From: Desulfuromonas versatilis
GTDB taxonomy: Bacteria > Desulfobacterota > Desulfuromonadia > Desulfuromonadales > NIT-T3
Reading direction: 5' to 3'
Length of the DNA: 64,000 nt
Assembly: GCF_019704135.1 (NCBI RefSeq)
Contig: NZ_AP024355.1
Location: 620,001 to 684,000 of the forward strand
The first letter of the stretch is position 1. Each line of letters starts with the position of its first letter. The translations under genes and the position numbers were made by a program. Shown in pieces: positions 1 to 7,630 of this stretch. The notes below the pieces were generated by a model. That model made no database searches. It saw only the letters and a program-made list of their open reading frames with translations, and was not told the origin of the DNA.

Positions 1-1
1 G

Positions 2-2011
2 CGCGAGGTGCAGCTGCACATCTACGTCGAGCAGCGCAACCGCGACAAATGCGACCACGCCATGCGCTCACTGAAAAAAGCCATGCGCTGGGACGAGCAG
101 ACCTACGGCCTGGAGTACGACCTGGACATCTACATGATCCTGGCGGTGGACGACTTCAACATGGGGGCGATGGAGAACAAGGGGCTCAACATCTTCAACT
201 CCAAGTACGTGCTGGCCCGCCCCGACACCGCCACCGACGCCGATTACCAGGCCATCGAGGGGGTCATCGGCCACGAGTACTTCCACAACTGGACCGGCAA
301 CCGGGTCACCTGCCGCGACTGGTTCCAGCTCTCTCTCAAGGAGGGGCTGACCGTGTTCCGCGATCAGGAGTTCTCCGCGGACATGACCAGCCGGGCGGTC
401 AAGCGCATCGACGACGTGCGGGTGCTGCGCAACGCCCAGTTCCCAGAGGATGCCGGGCCCATGGCTCACCCGGTGCGCCCCGATTCCTACGTGGAGATCA
501 ACAACTTCTACACCACCACGGTCTACAACAAGGGGGCCGAGGTGATCCGCATGTACCACACCCTGCTTGGTGCCGAGGGGTTCCGCAAGGGACTGCAGCT
601 CTACCTCGAGCGGCACGACGGCCAGGCGGTCACCACCGACGATTTTCTCGCCGCCATGGCCGAAGCCGGCGGCCGCGACCTCGGCCAGTTCGCCCTCTGG
701 TACAGCCAGGCCGGCACCCCCGTGGTGCAGGCGCAGGGCAGCTACGATGCCGCCGGGCGGGTCTACACCCTGAAGCTCAGCCAGAGCTGCCCGCCGACCC
801 CCGGCCAGCAGGAAAAACGCCCCTTTCACATCCCCGTCGCCCTGGGCCTGCTCGACCTCGATGGGAACGACCTGCCGCTGCAACTCGAGGGGGAAACAGC
901 GCCGCTAGGCACCAGCCGGGTTCTGGAGTTGCGCGCTGCCGAGCAGACTTATCGTTTCGTCAACGTCCCCAGTCCGCCGGTCCCCTCGCTGCTGCGGGGC
1001 TTTTCCGCGCCGGTTCAGCTCCAGGCCGATTATACAGAGGCCGAGCTGGCCTTTCTCATGGCCCATGACAGCGACCCCTTCAACCGCTGGGAGGCCGGCC
1101 AGCAGCTTGCCTCGCGGGTGCTGCTGAAACTGGCCGCCGACCACCAGGCGGGCCGGCCGCTGCAGCTTGACGAAGCCTTCGCCGCCGCCTTCGGCAAGAC
1201 CCTCTGCGACAGCGATGCAGACCCGGCCCTGCTCGCCCAGGCCCTTGCCCTGCCGACGGAGACCTATCTCGCCGAGCAGATGGCGGTGGCCGACCCCGAG
1301 GCGATCCACGCCGCCCGGGAATTCGTGCGCCGGGCTCTGGCGGAAAAATTTCGCCACGAGTTCGCCGCGGTGCTCGAGGCGAGCGCCCGCAGCGGACCCT
1401 ACAGCATCGAGCCGGCGGCGGTCGGCTGGCGCAGCCTGAAGAACCTCTGCCTGGCCTACCTGATGACCCTGGAGGAACCTTCCACCGTCGACCACTGTTG
1501 CCGGCAGTTCCAGAACGGCGACAACATGACCGACGTCATCGCGGCGCTTGCCTGCCTGGTCAACAGCGCCGGCCCCGAGCGGCAGCAGGCGCTCGGCGCT
1601 TTTTACGAAAAATGGCGGGAGGACCCCCTGGTGGTGGACAAGTGGTTCACCCTGCAGGCGACCTCCAAACGCCCGGACACGCTCGAGCAGGTCAGGCTGC
1701 TGATGGAGCATCCGGCCTTCAACATCAGGAACCCCAACAAGGTGCGGGCCCTGGTGGGGGCCTTCTGCCACGGCAACCCGGCCCGTTTCCACGACCGCAG
1801 TGGCGCCGGCTACGCCTTTCTCGGCGACCGGGTGCTGGAGCTCGACCGGCTCAACCCCCAGGTCGCCGCGCGCCTGCTCGGCGCGCTCACCCGCTGGCGC
1901 AAGTACGACGGCGCCCGCCAGGAGCTGATGAAGTCCCAGCTGCAGCGGATTTTGGCCGCCGAGGGGCTCTCCCGGGACGTCTACGAGGTGGCTTCGAAGA
2001 GCCTGGCTTGA
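2..2011 (+). CDS. pepN: Aminopeptidase N (M1 family zinc metallopeptidase), 5' end cut off by the window
   Basis: This is the C-terminal 669 residues of a PepN-type M1 aminopeptidase, which removes N-terminal amino acids from peptides in the cytoplasm. The exopeptidase motif GAMEN lies near nt 164-178. The zinc site HEYFH (nt 272-286) is followed by the downstream glutamate in SLKEGLT, so the catalytic core is intact. The long helical C-terminal region typical of bacterial PepN (about 870-890 aa in the family) follows. About 200 N-terminal residues lie upstream of the window, so the true start is not visible. The reading frame is open from base 2. The stop TGA at 2009-2011 is followed by repeat-rich intergenic DNA. 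Identification is firm from the two motifs and their spacing. Confidence 0.96.
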   Translation, partial: REVQLHIYVEQRNRDKCDHAMRSLKKAMRWDEQTYGLEYDLDIYMILAVDDFNMGAMENKGLNIFNSKYVLARPDTATDADYQAIEGVIGHEYFHNWTGNRVTCRDWFQLSLKEGLTVFRDQEFSADMTSRAVKRIDDVRVLRNAQFPEDAGPMAHPVRPDSYVEINNFYTTTVYNKGAEVIRMYHTLLGAEGFRKGLQLYLERHDGQAVTTDDFLAAMAEAGGRDLGQFALWYSQAGTPVVQAQGSYDAAGRVYTLKLSQSCPPTPGQQEKRPFHIPVALGLLDLDGNDLPLQLEGETAPLGTSRVLELRAAEQTYRFVNVPSPPVPSLLRGFSAPVQLQADYTEAELAFLMAHDSDPFNRWEAGQQLASRVLLKLAADHQAGRPLQLDEAFAAAFGKTLCDSDADPALLAQALALPTETYLAEQMAVADPEAIHAAREFVRRALAEKFRHEFAAVLEASARSGPYSIEPAAVGWRSLKNLCLAYLMTLEEPSTVDHCCRQFQNGDNMTDVIAALACLVNSAGPERQQALGAFYEKWREDPLVVDKWFTLQATSKRPDTLEQVRLLMEHPAFNIRNPNKVRALVGAFCHGNPARFHDRSGAGYAFLGDRVLELDRLNPQVAARLLGALTRWRKYDGARQELMKSQLQRILAAEGLSRDVYEVASKSLA

Positions 2012-2017
2012 AGGACC

Positions 2018-2045
2018 GTGAGCAGTGATGAGTAATGAGTGATGG
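2018..2045. repeat. Degenerate 7-nt tandem repeat (GTGATGA type)
   Basis: Four consecutive heptamers read GTGAGCA, GTGATGA, GTAATGA and GTGATGG, starting seven bases after the pepN stop codon. It is one of four heptamer arrays in this window, each with a different heptamer (see 8724-8812, 36377-36404 and 37973-38014). Confidence 0.7.
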
Positions 2046-2071
2046 GTTTAAAGCAAGGCAAATAACTATTC

Positions 2072-2147
2072 ACCGCGAAGAACACGAAGGGCACGAAGGA
2101 AAGGCCTGATCTCAGGTTTTCTTCGTGCTCTTCGTGACCTTCGTGGT
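2072..2147. repeat. Inverted repeat built of 9-nt units (CACGAAG)
   Basis: The left arm 2072-2098 consists of three 9-nt units ending in CGAAG. The right arm 2121-2147 is its imperfect complement (23 of 27 positions), made of three units starting CTTCGTG. The transcript would fold into a long hairpin with a 22-nt loop. Similar CGAAGAACACGAAG-type intergenic elements are common in proteobacterial genomes. No T-run follows, so this is not an obvious intrinsic terminator, though it separates pepN from the next gene. Confidence 0.7.
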
Positions 2148-2188
2148 AAGCAGGGTTTTTCACGTCCCCTGGGAATAAGGCAAGTCAC

Positions 2189-3064
2189 ATGGACAAGGTA
2201 CTGATCGTCGGTTGCGGGGATATCGGGCGGCGGGTCGCCCGGCTGGAGCTGGAGCGGGGCGCGGAAGTCACCGGACTGGTGCGCTCGACGGAGAGTGCCG
2301 AAAAGCTTCAGACTCTCGGCATCCGGCCGCTGGTCGCCGAGCTGAACTACCCCGATGGGCTCGCCGAGATGGCCACCCGCGGGGCGTTGGTCTACTACTT
2401 CGCGCCGCCCCCCGGCGGGGGCGTCACCGACCCCAAGATGCGCAGTTTCTGTGCGGCGATTCGTCCCGGCGAGGAGCCGCAGCGGGTGGTCTACATCAGC
2501 ACCAGCGGGGTCTACGGCGACTGCGGCGGCGAGCTGGTCACCGAGGAAACGCCGGCCAACCCCCAGACGACCAGGGCCAGGCGGCGCTTCGACGCCGAGA
2601 CGGTGCTGCGCCAGTGGGGCGCCGAGCGCGGCGTTGCGGTGGTCATCCTGCGGGTCACCGGCATTTACGGCCCGGGCCGCATCCCGGTGAACCGCCTGCA
2701 GGACGGCCATCCCCTGCTGCGCATCGAGGAGTGCTCGCAGACCAACCGCATCCATGCCGACGACCTGGCGCAGGTCTGCGTCGCCGCAATGGCCAAGGGG
2801 GATGCTGGCGAGATCTTCAACGTCAGCGACGGCCACCCCAGCACCATGACCGAGTATTTTCTGGCCGTCGCCGAGCTGGCCGGCCTGCCGCGGCCGCCCC
2901 TGGTCGACATGGAGGAGGCCAGGCGGGTGATGACCCCGCTGATGCTCTCCTATCTCACCGAGTCGCGGCGCATGGACAACCGCAAGATGCTGGAGAAGCT
3001 GGGCGTGAAGCTGCGCTACCCGAGCCTCGAGCAGGGCCTCAAAGCCAGCCTCGCCCAGGGGTGA
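2189..3064 (+). CDS. NAD(P)-binding SDR/epimerase-family protein (YeeZ-like)
   Basis: A 291-residue extended short-chain dehydrogenase-like protein. The N-terminal Rossmann motif GCGDIG (residues 8-13) starts right after the first strand, and the segment STSGVYGD matches the active-site loop of the epimerase/YeeZ group. The classical YxxxK lysine is not evident, as in several YeeZ-type members, so catalytic activity is uncertain. The substrate cannot be told from sequence and is probably a nucleotide sugar or a small NAD-linked substrate. The start at ATG 2189 is supported by AAGG eight bases upstream. Its stop overlaps the start of the following DUF2835 gene, which implies translational coupling. 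Confidence 0.85.
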   Translation: MDKVLIVGCGDIGRRVARLELERGAEVTGLVRSTESAEKLQTLGIRPLVAELNYPDGLAEMATRGALVYYFAPPPGGGVTDPKMRSFCAAIRPGEEPQRVVYISTSGVYGDCGGELVTEETPANPQTTRARRRFDAETVLRQWGAERGVAVVILRVTGIYGPGRIPVNRLQDGHPLLRIEECSQTNRIHADDLAQVCVAAMAKGDAGEIFNVSDGHPSTMTEYFLAVAELAGLPRPPLVDMEEARRVMTPLMLSYLTESRRMDNRKMLEKLGVKLRYPSLEQGLKASLAQG

Positions 3065-3288
3065 GCGCGGTGCGCCGGGCTTTTTTCACCCTGCACATCA
3101 GCGCCGCGGAAATGCTGCGCTACTACCGGGGGAGCGCCGCAACCGTGGCGGTCACCGCCGAGGATGGCACCCGGCTGCGGTTTCCCGCCGCCAACCTGCG
3201 ACGCTTCGTCAGCGCCGAGGGGGTGCACGGGCGCTTCGAGGTCCGCTTCGATGAGGCCAACCGCCTGCTGAGCATCGAGCGGCGCTGA
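3061..3288 (+). CDS. DUF2835 family small protein
   Basis: A 75-residue protein starting at GTG 3061, four bases overlapping the end of the epimerase-like gene (GTGA). The sequence contains the DUF2835 signature: an ISAAEMLRYYRGSA segment near residue 14, then FPAANLRRFV and GVHGRFEVRF. The family is short (about 70 aa), widespread in Gammaproteobacteria and Desulfuromonadales, and of unknown function. An internal GTG four codons in could also start it. It is probably co-translated with the upstream gene. Confidence 0.85.
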   Translation: MSAVRRAFFTLHISAAEMLRYYRGSAATVAVTAEDGTRLRFPAANLRRFVSAEGVHGRFEVRFDEANRLLSIERR

Positions 3289-3326
3289 ATCATCCCGGCT
3301 CCGCGCAAGCGGAGTGGGCCGACTTG

Positions 3327-3335
3327 TGTTAGAAT
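3327..3335 (+). promoter_or_regulatory. Possible extended -10 promoter for the cytochrome cluster
   Basis: TGTTAGAAT matches an extended -10 element (TGn followed by TAGAAT), about 158 nt upstream of the 53-heme cytochrome start. No good -35 is visible. Downstream in the leader, ATCCCCCT (from about 3358) can pair with AGGGGGAT (about 3405), closing a roughly 40-nt loop, so the 5' untranslated region may be structured. No known riboswitch consensus was recognised. Confidence 0.35.
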
Positions 3336-3492
3336 TTTTATCCGCAAGCTGAAATGATCCCCCTTTGCGCAGCCAGATTCCAGGCAGGGCCGGCAGGCCG
3401 CGCCAGGGGGATTCCCGACCGGTTCGCCTCGCGGGCCAAAGGGGGTTATTGCCCGGGCTGGCCGCTTTTGCCGCTCCGGGCCGGGAGGTCCG

Positions 3493-6400
3493 ATGAAGAT
3501 ATGGGGACGGCTGCTGCTTTGTCTGGCGGCAGGTTTGCTGCTTCTCTGCCCGCTGTGCGCCGCGCAGGAAAGCAAAAGCGAGATGCTGGTCTACCGCGAT
3601 TGCGGTAAGTGCCACCAGGAGAAGATCCAGGAACTGGGGGGGCGCGGCGCGGCGCACCAGGAACAGCTCGGCTGCGCCGACTGTCACCTGGCTCACCCGA
3701 AAAAAGGGGAAAAGCCGCAGGTCGCCGCCTGCGCCGACTGCCATGACCCGGGCTCGTCGAAGCACTTCGCGCTGGCCGACTGCACCGGCTGCCATCATCC
3801 CCATCGTCCGCTGGATTTCGATTTTTCGGCTCTCAAGGGGGCCCGGCCGGTCTGCCTGACCTGTCACCCCGAGGCCGCCAAGAGCGAGGCCGGGTATGCC
3901 AATGCCCACGCCGAGCTGGCCTGCAACGAATGCCACCTGAGCCATCGCGGGTTGCCCTCCTGTACCGATTGCCACGACAGTCACGACGCCTCCATGGCCG
4001 CGGACGACTGCCGGGCCTGCCATGCGCCCCACCAGCCGCTGCCGATCCGCTACTGGGCCGGGGTTGCCAAGGCGTGGTGCGCCGCCTGCCATCCGCAGGC
4101 GGTCGAGGTCTTCGAGCAGCAGGGGGCTGCCCATCAGCGCCAGGTTGGCTGCTACCGCTGCCACCGCGAGCATCCTCCACGGCCGGGGAGCGCCCCGGCC
4201 AGCTGCGACAGCTGTCACGATCCCGGGAAAAACCGCCACTTCGTCCTGACCGATTGCCGCTCCTGCCACCAGCCCCATGCCCCCCATGGCCGGAGCCTGG
4301 ACCAAATGGCCAACCTGACCGCCGCCTGCCTCTCCTGTCACCCCTCCATCCAGGAGCAGGTGGCGGCCTCGCCCGAGAGCCACGGCGGGATGGCCTGCCA
4401 CGACTGCCATCAGCAGCATCGCCAGCGCCCCCTGTGCAGCGACTGCCATGAGCCCCACGCTGCGGCCATGACCCAGCCGGACTGCCTGCGCTGCCATGCA
4501 CCCCACGCCCCGGGGCCGGTGCGCTTCCAGGCCGATACCCCCGCGGCCCTCTGCGCGGCCTGCCACGGGGAGGCCGTCGCCAACCTCGCCGCAGCGGGCG
4601 GTGCCCACGGCCGGCAATTCGGCTGCGCCGACTGCCACCAGGGCCATCCTCCCCAGCAGGGGGCGATCCCGAACTGCGCCGACTGCCACGCACCCGGCGA
4701 TAATGCCCATTTCTCTCTGGAGAACTGCGCCGGCTGCCACAACCCCCACGCCCCGCTGGCCCAGGCCTGGCAGGGTATGGAGCGACTCGCTTCCGCCTGC
4801 GCCTCCTGTCATCCCGAGCCGCCGCAGGCACCCGCAACCCACCCCAGCCCCCATGCCGAGATGGGCTGCGCCGACTGCCATCAGGGTCACCGGGAGGTCC
4901 TTTCCTGCCTCGAGTGCCACGAGCCCCACGGCTCGGCCATGAGCGGGAAGGATTGCCGCGCCTGCCACGCGCCCCATGCGCCGCTGGCGATCGACTTCGC
5001 CAGCGCCCCGGAGCGCAAGCTGTGCGCCGCCTGCCACCACCAGCCGGTGGAGGAACTGGCAGGGGAGGGGGGAGGGCATCAGGCAGCCCTGAACTGTTTC
5101 GATTGCCATGCCGGGCACCCCGCGGCCGGCTGCCGCAACTGCCATGCCGCCCATCCCCAGCAGGGGGTCGGCGCGGCGCCGGCATGCAGCGAGTGCCATG
5201 CCCCTGCGGAAAACAGCCACTTCGCCTTTGGCGGCTGCCGTGCCTGCCACCCGGCCCACCAGCCGCTCAAGGTGAACCTGGTGGGCCTCGATCCGGTGGG
5301 GCCGGCCTGTCTCTCCTGCCATACCCGGGTTGGGCAGACCTTCGCGGCTCGCGAGAGCGCCCACCGCGCCATGGACTGCAATGAATGCCACCCGGTCCAC
5401 GGCGAGTCCCAGGCCTGCGACCAATGCCATGAGTCCCACGGCCCGGGGATGGGGGCCGGCGACTGCCGGGCCTGCCACCAGCCCCACGCGCCCAACGTCC
5501 TAAGCTATGCCGCGGATGTCCCCGCCGCCCTGTGCGGGGCCTGCCACGGCGAAGCGGTGCAGACCCTGGCCACCCAGGGCTCCGCGCATCAGGCCAAGGC
5601 CTCCTGCGGCACCTGCCATCCCGAGCACAAGCCCGACGGCAGACAGACCGTGGTCTTCTGCCGCAGCTGCCACCTGCGCCTGCAGAAGCGCCATTACACG
5701 GTGGAACCCTGTCTCCCCTGCCATACGCCCCATGCCCCCAAGCAGATCAACCTGGCCGATCTCAAGGTGGTCAAGCCGCTGTGCGTCTCCTGCCACAACC
5801 CGGTGGGGCGCTTCATGGAGTTCAACCCCGGCGGGCATTCCCGGTTGGACTGCCGCAAGTGCCATCTCGAGCACCGCGATCACAAGCAATGCCTCGAATG
5901 CCACCAGCCCCACGGGGCGGAGATGACCCATGACGATTGCCTGCTTTGCCACAAGCCCCACACCCCGGCGGCCATCGAGTACGGCTGGGATCTGCCGGGA
6001 GCGCTCTGCGCCCCCTGTCACCAGGACCAGGTAAAGACCCTGGAGACCCGCGGGCTGGCCCACAAGCGCAAGGTCAAGTGTGTCGCCTGCCACCGCGAGC
6101 ACCCCCCTGAAGGCGAGGCCACCGTGGCCGACTGCGTCCGCTGTCACGAGCCCGGTGACAAGGCGCACTTCGCCGTGGGCAACTGCGCCGGCTGCCACCG
6201 GGGCCATGCGCCCCGCGAAGTGGACTTCGGCGGGGTTAAACAGGCCCGCGCCGCCTGTGTCAGCTGCCACCCCGAGCCGGCCCGGGCCATGCAGGCAGCA
6301 CCCAGCGCCCACACCCGGCTCGATTGCGGCGCCTGCCACACCGGTCACCGCGAGCTGCAGGCCTGCACCGGTTGCCATCGGCCCCATACCGCCGAGATGA

Positions 6401-6702
6401 CCGGCGGAGACTGCGGGCGCTGCCACGCGGCCCATACGCCAGTCCAGGTCAGCTTTCCCGCCGGCATCCCCGGCAGTTTCTGCCAGGGATGCCATGCCGA
6501 GGTGGCGGCGACGCTGGCCGGCGGCGGCTCGCGGCACCGAGACCTCGACTGCCTGAAATGCCACCAGGGGCAGCACGGGGCGGCCATCGCCTGCGATACC
6601 TGCCACGGCTGGCCCCACGAATCGGGGCTGCACAAGAAATATCCCGATTGCCTGAAATGTCACGGCAACCCCCATGACCTGGTCAACTGGAAGAAACCCT
6701 AG
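3493..6702 (+). CDS. Giant multiheme c-type cytochrome with 53 CXXCH motifs (octaheme repeats)
   Basis: A 1069-residue exported protein with an N-terminal signal peptide (charged start, hydrophobic residues 7-20, cleavage near CAAQE). I count 53 CXXCH heme-binding motifs, the first at residue 37, about one per 20 residues. The protein is a tandem array: units begin at nt 3601, 4078, 4552, 5023, 5533 and 6007, spaced 157-159 residues apart except unit 4 (170). A terminal four-heme module starts at 6481. Each unit has eight CXXCH and, in the unit inspected closely (4078-4551), exactly eight further conserved histidines (AAHQ, REH, RHF, QPH, ESH, QQH, EPH, APH). This suggests bis-histidine ligation. 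Unit 4 carries a ninth heme (CRNCH, nt 5131). No sortase, lipobox or membrane anchor is seen, so it is presumably periplasmic or extracellular. A role in long-range electron transfer is inferred. It shares its terminal module with the next gene. Confidence 0.95.
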   Translation: MKIWGRLLLCLAAGLLLLCPLCAAQESKSEMLVYRDCGKCHQEKIQELGGRGAAHQEQLGCADCHLAHPKKGEKPQVAACADCHDPGSSKHFALADCTGCHHPHRPLDFDFSALKGARPVCLTCHPEAAKSEAGYANAHAELACNECHLSHRGLPSCTDCHDSHDASMAADDCRACHAPHQPLPIRYWAGVAKAWCAACHPQAVEVFEQQGAAHQRQVGCYRCHREHPPRPGSAPASCDSCHDPGKNRHFVLTDCRSCHQPHAPHGRSLDQMANLTAACLSCHPSIQEQVAASPESHGGMACHDCHQQHRQRPLCSDCHEPHAAAMTQPDCLRCHAPHAPGPVRFQADTPAALCAACHGEAVANLAAAGGAHGRQFGCADCHQGHPPQQGAIPNCADCHAPGDNAHFSLENCAGCHNPHAPLAQAWQGMERLASACASCHPEPPQAPATHPSPHAEMGCADCHQGHREVLSCLECHEPHGSAMSGKDCRACHAPHAPLAIDFASAPERKLCAACHHQPVEELAGEGGGHQAALNCFDCHAGHPAAGCRNCHAAHPQQGVGAAPACSECHAPAENSHFAFGGCRACHPAHQPLKVNLVGLDPVGPACLSCHTRVGQTFAARESAHRAMDCNECHPVHGESQACDQCHESHGPGMGAGDCRACHQPHAPNVLSYAADVPAALCGACHGEAVQTLATQGSAHQAKASCGTCHPEHKPDGRQTVVFCRSCHLRLQKRHYTVEPCLPCHTPHAPKQINLADLKVVKPLCVSCHNPVGRFMEFNPGGHSRLDCRKCHLEHRDHKQCLECHQPHGAEMTHDDCLLCHKPHTPAAIEYGWDLPGALCAPCHQDQVKTLETRGLAHKRKVKCVACHREHPPEGEATVADCVRCHEPGDKAHFAVGNCAGCHRGHAPREVDFGGVKQARAACVSCHPEPARAMQAAPSAHTRLDCGACHTGHRELQACTGCHRPHTAEMTGGDCGRCHAAHTPVQVSFPAGIPGSFCQGCHAEVAATLAGGGSRHRDLDCLKCHQGQHGAAIACDTCHGWPHESGLHKKYPDCLKCHGNPHDLVNWKKP
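3601..6480 (+). repeat. Six coding octaheme repeats of about 158 codons
   Basis: Protein-level repeats start at nt 3601, 4078, 4552, 5023, 5533 and 6007, giving lengths of 477, 474, 471, 510, 474 and 474 nt. Each starts with a C-x-x-CH heme and ends with a CHAPHAP-like heme followed by about 15-20 linker residues. Unit 4 is longer because of a 12-13-residue insertion that adds one CXXCH. Confidence 0.9.
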
Positions 6703-6762
6703 CCATTTCCGGGGAGGCCAGGCGGTTGCCCCGGCCCCGGTTTGATGCGAGGAGGGAATGGA

Positions 6763-7629
6763 ATGACATTGCGATCTGCTTTCAAGATGACGACCCTGGC
6801 CCTGACGGCGCTGCTGCTGGGCGCTCCGGCCGGCAGCCAGGCCGCCGAAGCCGGGCCCGAGGCGGCCTCTGGCGCCGAGGTCTACCGGCAGCCGATTCCG
6901 GAGATGACCACTCTGGAATGCGCCAAGTGCCACCCGGGGGTGTTCACCGACATCCGGGACCGGGGCGGGCTCCACCAGCTCGAATGCCGCCAGTGCCATG
7001 CCAAATTCCACAGCTTCCAGCCGGGGCTCGCCTGGGAAGAGCGGGTCCCTGGCTGCCGCAGCTGCCATGACCCGGTCCACGGTACCGCCTTTGTCCAGTG
7101 CCTCACCTGCCACCGCAACGCCCATGCCCCAGTGGCCAGCATGGTCGGCGTCGACCAGCTCGCCGACAAATGCGTCGGCTGCCATGGCCCCGTCGCCGGA
7201 GTTTTCGAAAAGCAGCCGAGCGCCCACGGCGAAGTGGCGTGCAGCGACTGCCACCACGGCCGGCATGGCTTCCGGCCGCTCTGCAGCGAGTGTCATGCTG
7301 AGTCCCACACCCCCTTCGTGGACAACGCCGGCTGCCAGGCCTGCCATCCCCCCCACGCTCCCCTGGCGATCACCCTGGGCGAGGGGGTGGAAAACGGCGT
7401 CTGCCAGGCCTGCCACCCCGAGCCGGCCGCCAAGGTCCGCCAGAGCGACAAGAAACACGGCAAGCTCAAATGCGTCTTCTGCCATGCCGGCAGCCACGGG
7501 GAGGTGCCCAGCTGCCGGCAGTGCCATGGGGACGGCCCGCACAATCCCGAACTGCTCAAGGAATTCCAGGGGTGCCGGGATTGCCACGGTGATGCCCACA
7601 CCCTGAGTTTGCCGGCCAAAGGGGTGTAG
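6763..7629 (+). CDS. Dodecaheme c-type cytochrome (one octaheme unit plus terminal tetraheme module)
   Basis: A 288-residue exported cytochrome with 12 CXXCH motifs. The start ATG 6763 is chosen because GGAGGG lies six bases upstream and the protein then begins with a clean signal peptide ending near SQAAEA. An upstream in-frame TTG and ATG would add seven residues without a better ribosome site. The first eight hemes (residue 53 onward, nt 6919-7401) have the same motif order as one repeat of the upstream 53-heme protein. The last four (from residue 214, nt 7402) match that protein's terminal module. It sits 60 nt after the giant cytochrome and just before the Sel1-repeat gene, so the three are likely one transcript. 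Function in electron transfer is inferred. Confidence 0.94.
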   Translation: MTLRSAFKMTTLALTALLLGAPAGSQAAEAGPEAASGAEVYRQPIPEMTTLECAKCHPGVFTDIRDRGGLHQLECRQCHAKFHSFQPGLAWEERVPGCRSCHDPVHGTAFVQCLTCHRNAHAPVASMVGVDQLADKCVGCHGPVAGVFEKQPSAHGEVACSDCHHGRHGFRPLCSECHAESHTPFVDNAGCQACHPPHAPLAITLGEGVENGVCQACHPEPAAKVRQSDKKHGKLKCVFCHAGSHGEVPSCRQCHGDGPHNPELLKEFQGCRDCHGDAHTLSLPAKGV

Positions 7630-7630
7630 C

